This document shows positions 5,016 to 10,395 of a stretch of 10,395 nt of DNA, piece by piece; the first letter of the stretch is position 1; each line of letters opens with the position of its first letter. Position numbers and translations under genes: made by a program. The stretch lies in assembly GCA_937935995.1 (NCBI GenBank), contig CALGXF010000012.1, forward strand, positions 1-10,395, written 5' to 3'. Below the pieces are notes generated by a model, which worked only from the letters and a program-made list of their open reading frames with translations, searched no databases and was not told where the DNA came from. The stretch is from an uncultured Alphaproteobacteria bacterium. Its GTDB lineage: Bacteria > Pseudomonadota > Alphaproteobacteria > CAAHEQ01 > UBA3637.

Positions 5016-6010
5016 CGAATTTAACGGAACAGTTGTTGGATTGGTATCGCCAGAACGGTCGTGATTTACCGTGGCGTGTCAAAGGCGGCGCTCATGAAAA
5101 TGCGTATTTGGTCTGGGTGTCCGAAATTATGTTACAACAAACAACGGTTCAAACAGTTTATGATTATTTTAACCGGTGGATGCAACGGTTTCCGGATTTG
5201 AAAACGTTGGCCGAAGCGTCTTTGGATGATGTGCTGCACATGTGGCAGGGGCTGGGGTATTACACGCGTGCCAAAAAAATGCATGAATGCGCTCGGGTGT
5301 TGATGACGCAATATGGCGGTCATTTTCCGGCTAATCGAGATGAATTATTAAAGTTGCCCGGTATCGGCCCTTATACAGCTTCCAGTATTTGTGCTTTTGC
5401 ATTTAACTTGCCGGAAACGGTTGTGGATGGAAATGTTATTCGTGTGATTGCACGGCTTGACGGGATAACAACGGAAATTGATAAAGACGATATTTACAAA
5501 CGGGCGCAAAAGTTAACATCTTTGGAACATGGTGCCGATTATGCGTCGGCAATTATGGATTTGGGGGCGACTGTTTGCAAACCGCAAGGGCCTTTATGCA
5601 TGATTTGCCCGTGGGTTCAATCGTGTCAAGCGGCGGCATTAGGGATTGCCGAACAAATTCCTGTGATTAAAAAATTGCAAAAAAAGAAAAAGCACGGGGC
5701 TGTGTTTGTTATTCGTGATGCGGGCGGGCGGTTATATATTTCCAAGCGAGCCGGAAAAGGTTTGTTGTCGGGATTGTGGGAATTGCCGTGGGTGGAGGAA
5801 GGCTCAATCCCGCCGTTTGATGCAGATTGGGTTAAACGAGCCGGCAGCGTGCGGCACGTATTTACGCATTTTGATTTAACGTTGGATATGTATGAAACAA
5901 CTGTTGTTTCTGTACCGAACGATTTAAAATCCGGCGTTTTCGTTGAAGCGGACAATTTGTCCGGTTATGCTTTTTCCACGTTGATGAAAAAGGTTTTGAA
6001 AAAAATTTAA
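5012..6010 (+). CDS. mutY: Adenine DNA glycosylase MutY
   Basis: MutY removes adenine mispaired with 8-oxoguanine or guanine in base-excision repair, preventing G:C to T:A changes. The 332-residue protein shows all key parts. The catalytic Glu is E38 in S-E-I-M-L-Q-Q-T. The helix-hairpin-helix L-P-G-I-G-P-Y-T-A is at 115-123, with catalytic Asp D139 in V-V-D-G-N-V. The 4Fe-4S ligands C189, C196, C199 and C205 have the exact C-x6-C-x2-C-x5-C spacing. The NUDIX-like C-terminal 8-oxoG recognition domain runs from about 228, with F-T-H-F at 284-287 matching the family F-S-H motif. A lysine-rich linker (220-227) joins the two halves. Its ATG overlaps the TGA of the Clp-type gene (ATGA), no strong Shine-Dalgarno is visible, and translational coupling is likely. 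At the other end its stop overlaps the glgX stop. Confidence 0.97.
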   Translation: MTNLTEQLLDWYRQNGRDLPWRVKGGAHENAYLVWVSEIMLQQTTVQTVYDYFNRWMQRFPDLKTLAEASLDDVLHMWQGLGYYTRAKKMHECARVLMTQYGGHFPANRDELLKLPGIGPYTASSICAFAFNLPETVVDGNVIRVIARLDGITTEIDKDDIYKRAQKLTSLEHGADYASAIMDLGATVCKPQGPLCMICPWVQSCQAAALGIAEQIPVIKKLQKKKKHGAVFVIRDAGGRLYISKRAGKGLLSGLWELPWVEEGSIPPFDADWVKRAGSVRHVFTHFDLTLDMYETTVVSVPNDLKSGVFVEADNLSGYAFSTLMKKVLKKI

Positions 6011-8079
6011 AGCGTTCCTTTTAAAACCATGACGCACCAAGCCGGTACTTCAAAATGCCCGCGGCGGATTGATAATTTATCGATTGTTTCGGAGGTTTCA
6101 AACATGAGCTTCCATTTGATTTTTTCATCATGAGGCGGCGTTTGATATCCGATTGAAACGTCGGCGGCATTTAAAATGATATAGTAAAAAGTCTTGTTTG
6201 GGATGTCTTTTAAATAAATGGAAAAGCATCGGACAAAGCTTTGCCAATCACTTTCATTCATCAAAGATCCGTCCGGCTTTAAAGCCGTTATGAAGCCTTC
6301 TTGAAAATGTTCGGGCGCTTGGATTAACAAAGCCATTAAATCCGGATGATCTCGTCTGAAGTGAATAAGTCGTTCAACGAAAGTATAAATGTCTGTTTGC
6401 GCTTTTTTTGTTTTATTCCAGTGAAACCACGAAATTTTATTGTCTTGACAGTAAGCGTTATTATTGCCGTATTGAGAACGTAGAATTTCATCGCCTCCCA
6501 ACAACATGGGAATGCCGTTGGACAAGAATAATGTTGCCAGCATGGCGCGCATTCGGCGCAGCCTGAAATTGATAAGGGTCGGATGGTTGGTATGCCCTTC
6601 GGTTCCGCTGTTCCAACTGAAGTTGGCATTATTTCCGTCTCGATTTTGTTCTTTGTTGGCATCATTGTGTTTGTTGTTGTAACTGACCAAATCGTAAAGC
6701 GTAAAGCCGTCGTGTGCTGTGATAAAATTGACCTTTTTAAGGACATGGTGTTTTTCTTTTTTGGAACCGGCCAGCGGTTTGGTCATTTGATGCAACATAG
6801 CACCGGCTTGCCCCATATCGCCTTTCCAAAATTGGCGGGTTGTATCGCGAAACTGACCGTCCCATTCGGAGAAAAACGGCGGAAAGTTCCCTAATTGATA
6901 ACCGTTCGGGCCTAAATCCCACGGTTCGGCAATTAATTTGACTTTAGAAAGAACAGCGTCTTTTTGCAGGACTTTGAAAAAAGCCGCATCCGGGGTGTAT
7001 ATGTTTTCACCGTTTCGACCAAGTGTAACGGCTAAATCAAATCGAAAACCGTCAATGTCAAAAATTTCAGCCCAATACCGTAACGCCTGAATAGTGATTT
7101 GCAAAGCCGCCGGATGTGCCAGATTAAATGTGTTGCCGCAACCTGTATCATCCATGTAATAACGCGGTTCATCCGGCATTAATCGATAATAAGACGCATT
7201 GTCTATGCCGCGATATGAAAGCAAAGGCCCCATATATCCGCCTTCGCCGGTGTGGTTGTAAACAACATCCAATAAAACTTCCATGCCGGCTTCGTGGTAT
7301 GCTTGCACCATGCTTTTGATTTCAAGCAATTTTTCTGTGGATAAGTAAGTTGATTGCGGTGCCATAAAACAAACCGGATCATATCCCCAGTAATTGCTTA
7401 ATCCCAAATCCAGCAGATGTTCCGGCGTATTAAAAGCCGCAATGGGTAACAGCTCGACGGATGAAATGCCCAAGTTTTTCAAGTAAGCAACCGTTTTCGG
7501 ATGTGCCAGCCCCGAAAAAGTACCTCGAACCTGTCGCGGAATGTCTTCTTTTTTAATCGTAAAGCCTTTGACATGCGTTTCGTAAATAATCGTTTTTTCG
7601 TATGGAACGAATGGTTTTGTGCTTTTGTGAACGCGGTATTCATTTTCATCAACAACAACGCATTTGGGAATAAAAGGCGCGCTGTCGGATCGGCTGAATG
7701 AAAATTCGCGCTTTTTGTGTCCGACGATATAAGGCAGCTGTGTTTCATGAAATAAAATCGGGCCGGTCAACTGTTTGGCAGCCGGATCCAATAATAATTT
7801 ATTTCCGTTAAATAAATGACCGTTTTGCGGATCATACGGGCCGTAAACGCGGTATCCGTAAAGTTGGCCGGGATGAATGTCGTGAACAAAGGCATGCCAA
7901 ATATCTTCTGTTCGGTTCATGGGAATGTGATGTGTTTCATATCCGAACCGATTGAAAAAACAAAGGATAATCTTTTCCGCATGGTGGGAATAAAGTGAAA
8001 AATTAACACCGGTTTCAAAAACGGTAGCCCCCAAAGGGGAAGGAAATCCGGCATCGACTTTTAATTTTTGTAAAAACAT
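6007..8079 (-). CDS. glgX: Glycogen debranching enzyme GlgX (GH13)
   Basis: GlgX hydrolyses alpha-1,6 branches, mainly the short stubs left after glycogen phosphorylase action, in the cytoplasm. The 690-residue protein is normal length. An N-terminal CBM48-like domain (about 10-130) opens with the family G-F-P-S-P-L-G-A-T segment. The catalytic barrel shows region I D-V-V-Y-N-H (271-276), nucleophile D348 in G-F-R-F-D, acid/base E385 in A-E-P-W-D-L-G, and stabilising D457 in T-A-H-D-G-F. A C-terminal beta domain follows from about 610. The D-V-V-Y-N-H-T-G-E-G and F-D-L-A signatures favour GlgX over isoamylase or pullulanase, though GlgX and TreX-type enzymes are hard to separate by eye. It lies 8 bases downstream of glgB, with AAGGAG starting inside the glgB stop codon, so the two are one operon. 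Confidence 0.95.
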   Translation of the reverse strand: MFLQKLKVDAGFPSPLGATVFETGVNFSLYSHHAEKIILCFFNRFGYETHHIPMNRTEDIWHAFVHDIHPGQLYGYRVYGPYDPQNGHLFNGNKLLLDPAAKQLTGPILFHETQLPYIVGHKKREFSFSRSDSAPFIPKCVVVDENEYRVHKSTKPFVPYEKTIIYETHVKGFTIKKEDIPRQVRGTFSGLAHPKTVAYLKNLGISSVELLPIAAFNTPEHLLDLGLSNYWGYDPVCFMAPQSTYLSTEKLLEIKSMVQAYHEAGMEVLLDVVYNHTGEGGYMGPLLSYRGIDNASYYRLMPDEPRYYMDDTGCGNTFNLAHPAALQITIQALRYWAEIFDIDGFRFDLAVTLGRNGENIYTPDAAFFKVLQKDAVLSKVKLIAEPWDLGPNGYQLGNFPPFFSEWDGQFRDTTRQFWKGDMGQAGAMLHQMTKPLAGSKKEKHHVLKKVNFITAHDGFTLYDLVSYNNKHNDANKEQNRDGNNANFSWNSGTEGHTNHPTLINFRLRRMRAMLATLFLSNGIPMLLGGDEILRSQYGNNNAYCQDNKISWFHWNKTKKAQTDIYTFVERLIHFRRDHPDLMALLIQAPEHFQEGFITALKPDGSLMNESDWQSFVRCFSIYLKDIPNKTFYYIILNAADVSIGYQTPPHDEKIKWKLMFETSETIDKLSIRRGHFEVPAWCVMVLKGTL

Positions 8080-8083
8080 ACGG

Positions 8084-8089
8084 CTCCTT
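8084..8089 (-). promoter_or_regulatory. glgX Shine-Dalgarno overlapping the glgB stop codon
   Basis: On the - strand the sequence reads TAAGGAG, where TAA is the glgB stop and AAGGAG is the ribosome-binding site of glgX, four bases before its ATG. Ribosomes finishing glgB would end on this site, consistent with coupled translation. Confidence 0.75.
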
Positions 8090-10298
8090 ATTTTTTCTTT
8101 TTCTTCAAAAGGATGGTGCCGAGCGGCGGCAAAGTCAAATCCAATGCGTATTTTTTAAAATTCCATCCCGGTTCGCGTGTTTTCAAGTCGCCTTTGTTCA
8201 ACACATCACTGCCGCCATATTTTAAATTATCCGAATTGAATATTTCTTCATATGTGCCGCTTTGTTCCACGCCGACTAAATAATGATGCAAAACCGTCGG
8301 GGTAAAGTTGCAAACGACAATAATGAAATCTTCCGGATTTTTGGCTTTGCGAATATAGCTGATGACGCTGTGTTCAACGTCCGATCCGTCAATCCATTCA
8401 AATCCGTTTTCATCAAAGTCAATTTCATGCAACGCCGGTTCCGATGTATGCAGACGATTTAAGTCCTTAACCAAATCTTGGATTCCTTTGTGTTCCGGAT
8501 ATTGCAGCAAATGCCAGCCTAAACTTTGATCATATTTCCATTCCCATCCTTGAGCAAACTCATTGCCCATGAACAACAGCTTTTTGCCCGGATGCGTATA
8601 CATGAATGTGTAATAAGCCCGCAAATTGGCAAATTTTTGCCATCTGTCTCCGGGCATTTTATCAATCATCGGGCCTTTGCCGTGAACGATTTCATCATGA
8701 GACAACGGCAGGACAAAGTTTTCCGTAAATGCGTACATGAGGCTGAACGTCATTTCGCTTTGATGATATTTGCGGTAAATCGGGTCTCGGCGCATGTACT
8801 GAAGCGAATCATTCATCCATCCCATGTTCCATTTGAACGAAAAACCCAACCCGCCCAAGTATGTTGGTCGGGAAACCATCGGCCATGAGGTTGATTCTTC
8901 GGCAAAAGTCATTGCACCGCTTTGTTCTGCGTACACCCATTCATTTAGCCGTCGTAAAAAGTAAATCGCTTCAATATTTTCGTGGCCGCCGTATTGATTC
9001 GGAACCCATTCTCCGTTCCGCCGGCCGTAATCCAAGTACAGCATGGAGGCGACGGCATCGACCCGCAATCCGTCAATATGATACTCTTTTAACCAAAATA
9101 AAGCGTTGGCTAACAGGAAATTGGCTACCTCGTTTCGACCGTAGTTATAAATTTTAGTTCCCCACTCTTTTTGTTCGCCTTTGCGCGTGTCAGCGTGTTC
9201 GTAAAGAGCTGTTCCGTCAAAATATGACAATCCGAAATCGTCTTTCGGGAAATGAGCCGGTACCCAATCCATAATGACGCCGATGCCGGCCTGATGCAGG
9301 CTGTCAATCAAAAATTTAAAGTCATCCGGAGACCCGTATCGGGAGGTCGGTGCATAAAGCCCAAGTGTTTGATATCCCCAAGATCCGTCAAACGGATGTT
9401 CTGATACGGGTAAAAATTCCACATGCGTAAAGCCCATTTCTTTGACATATTCCGGTAATTCTTTGGCTAATTCGCGATACGTTAAAAATCGATTGTTTTC
9501 CAAAGAATTACGCCGCCAAGATCCTAAATGAACTTCATAGACGGATAACGGTTTGTGCAAAGGATCTGCATCGTTTTTGCGTTTTTCCATCCAATCTGAA
9601 TCTGACCAAACATATCGCTTCGGATTGTAAACGATTGAAGCCGTATTCGGCCGCAGTTCGGAATAAAAACCGACCGGATCTGATTTTAAGGGTAAAACCT
9701 GATTTTTAGAATCCAGAATTTCGTATTTGTAATATTCTCCTTCGACCAAACCGGGAATAAAAAGTTCCCAAATACCGGTTGATTCTCGTCGACGCATCAT
9801 GTGCCGGCGGCCGTCCCATGTGTTGAAATTGCCGATAATGCTGACGCGTTTGGCATTGGGCGCCCAGACTGCAAAAAAGACGCCGTCCACGCCGTCGACC
9901 GTCATTAAATGTGCGCCGAGTTTGTCGTATAAATTTTTATGAGTGCCTTCATTCAGCAAATGTAAATCAAAATCACTTAAAACCGGCGGAAAACGATACA
10001 CGTCGTAAGTCGTATAAGAAGAACCGTTGCTGAACAAAATACGGAGTTTGTATTTGAAAAAGTTTTTTTCATGCGGTAAATTTAATTGAAATAATCCGTA
10101 ATCATGAATGCGTTGCATCCGGCCGATTTCTGTTTTTTCATCGTCGGAAAGGACAAAAATATCCTGTGCCTGCGGGTAACAAACGCGAATGAATAAACCG
10201 CCTTTGTCCGATTCATGCATGCCTAATACATCAAAAGGATTTGTAATCCCATATGTCATCATGTGATGCATGTATTGCGGTGACAACGTGCTTTTCAT
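8088..10298 (-). CDS. glgB: 1,4-alpha-glucan branching enzyme GlgB (GH13)
   Basis: GlgB cuts alpha-1,4 glucan chains and re-attaches the piece as an alpha-1,6 branch during glycogen synthesis. At 736 residues it is the long bacterial form with two N-terminal beta domains. The first covers about 15-105 and begins N-P-F-D-V-L-G-M-H. The second, CBM48-like, covers about 118-225 and includes F-A-V-W-A-P-N-A and G-N-F-N-T-W-D. The catalytic barrel carries Y-E-V-H-L-G-S-W (254-261), nucleophile D414 in G-L-R-V-D-A-V, acid/base E467 in F-A-E-E-S-T and D535 in L-S-H-D-E, the same order as E. coli GlgB. The protein ends in five lysines. GGGGAG (10305-10310), six bases upstream, supports the start. It is the first gene of the glgB-glgX operon. 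Synthesis genes glgA and glgC are not in view. Confidence 0.97.
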   Translation of the reverse strand: MKSTLSPQYMHHMMTYGITNPFDVLGMHESDKGGLFIRVCYPQAQDIFVLSDDEKTEIGRMQRIHDYGLFQLNLPHEKNFFKYKLRILFSNGSSYTTYDVYRFPPVLSDFDLHLLNEGTHKNLYDKLGAHLMTVDGVDGVFFAVWAPNAKRVSIIGNFNTWDGRRHMMRRRESTGIWELFIPGLVEGEYYKYEILDSKNQVLPLKSDPVGFYSELRPNTASIVYNPKRYVWSDSDWMEKRKNDADPLHKPLSVYEVHLGSWRRNSLENNRFLTYRELAKELPEYVKEMGFTHVEFLPVSEHPFDGSWGYQTLGLYAPTSRYGSPDDFKFLIDSLHQAGIGVIMDWVPAHFPKDDFGLSYFDGTALYEHADTRKGEQKEWGTKIYNYGRNEVANFLLANALFWLKEYHIDGLRVDAVASMLYLDYGRRNGEWVPNQYGGHENIEAIYFLRRLNEWVYAEQSGAMTFAEESTSWPMVSRPTYLGGLGFSFKWNMGWMNDSLQYMRRDPIYRKYHQSEMTFSLMYAFTENFVLPLSHDEIVHGKGPMIDKMPGDRWQKFANLRAYYTFMYTHPGKKLLFMGNEFAQGWEWKYDQSLGWHLLQYPEHKGIQDLVKDLNRLHTSEPALHEIDFDENGFEWIDGSDVEHSVISYIRKAKNPEDFIIVVCNFTPTVLHHYLVGVEQSGTYEEIFNSDNLKYGGSDVLNKGDLKTREPGWNFKKYALDLTLPPLGTILLKKKKK

Positions 10299-10304
10299 TC
10301 GATT

Positions 10305-10310
10305 CTCCCC
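10305..10310 (-). promoter_or_regulatory. glgB Shine-Dalgarno
   Basis: On the - strand GGGGAG lies six bases before the glgB ATG at 10298 and supports that start over the internal Met codons at residues 10, 13 and 14. Confidence 0.65.
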
Positions 10311-10325
10311 ATTATTTCTTTTTAC

Positions 10326-10377
10326 TTTATAACATTGCCGAATGTGAAAAGAAAGCGAAAAAGTATAAATCTTTTTC
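10326..10377 (-). promoter_or_regulatory. Candidate glgB promoter region with two inverted repeats
   Basis: The - strand has a TATAAA -10-like element (10326-10331), but no good -35 at standard distance. Two perfect dyads lie upstream: ACATT-4-AATGT (10332-10345), directly next to the -10, and GAAAAAG-7-CTTTTTC (10357-10377). Either could bind a regulator of the glycogen operon. The second could instead be a weak AT-rich hairpin. No gene is seen from 10299 to the right edge. Confidence 0.3.
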
Positions 10378-10395
10378 TTGACTCTGGGGGGGAGA

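Noticed and set aside
6001..6060. Search for a terminator between mutY and glgX
   Set aside because: The stop codons overlap and no G/C-rich hairpin with a T tract is present near the junction.
6336..6894. Alternative frames on both strands within glgX
   Set aside because: They overlap the catalytic barrel coding region of glgX and have no recognisable motifs.
10386..10392. Run of seven G as a possible phase-variation tract
   Set aside because: It lies outside any gene visible here and at the window edge, and one short run is not evidence of phase variation.

Overview
The window reads as chromosome from a Gram-negative bacterium, most likely an uncultured, probably host-associated alphaproteobacterium. 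This placement is an inference. It rests on prepilin-like proteins whose N-terminus contains R-S-M-I-E-M-L, which I associate with gut alphaproteobacterial metagenome lineages, and on the mix of housekeeping genes. No rRNA or tRNA gene is present to confirm it. I see no CRISPR array, insertion sequence or phage gene.

Left part (1-2508, + strand): three surface or secreted protein genes. Two (12-1121 and 1666-2508) encode proteins with a type IV prepilin-like N-terminal helix, a small pilin-like globular domain and a long cysteine-rich C-terminal region. Between them (1137-1550) lies a small Sec-secreted protein that resembles a C-type-lectin-like domain. The second and third genes use ATA and AGA/AGG codons far more than the housekeeping genes to their right. 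A strong bidirectional terminator at 2570-2597 closes this block.

Middle (2596-6010): a LOG-family phosphoribohydrolase on the - strand diverges, across a 95-base promoter region, from a two-gene + strand operon. The first gene encodes an Hsp100/Clp-type double AAA+ ATPase. It lacks the N-terminal and middle domains, has a decayed first ATPase module, and has lost the aromatic pore loop of the second. The second gene is mutY, whose ATG overlaps the ATPase stop codon.

Right part (6007-10298, - strand): glgB (branching enzyme) followed 8 bases later by glgX (debranching enzyme) forms a glycogen operon. It is read towards mutY, and the two stop codons overlap. GlgB makes alpha-1,6 branch points and GlgX removes the short branches left during breakdown, so the pair sets glycogen structure and turnover. 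glgA, glgC and glgP are not in the window. The 97 bases upstream of glgB hold two small inverted repeats and a candidate -10 element but no gene.

The two most interesting items are the degenerate, minimal Hsp100 ATPase and the pilin-like/lectin-like surface cluster.
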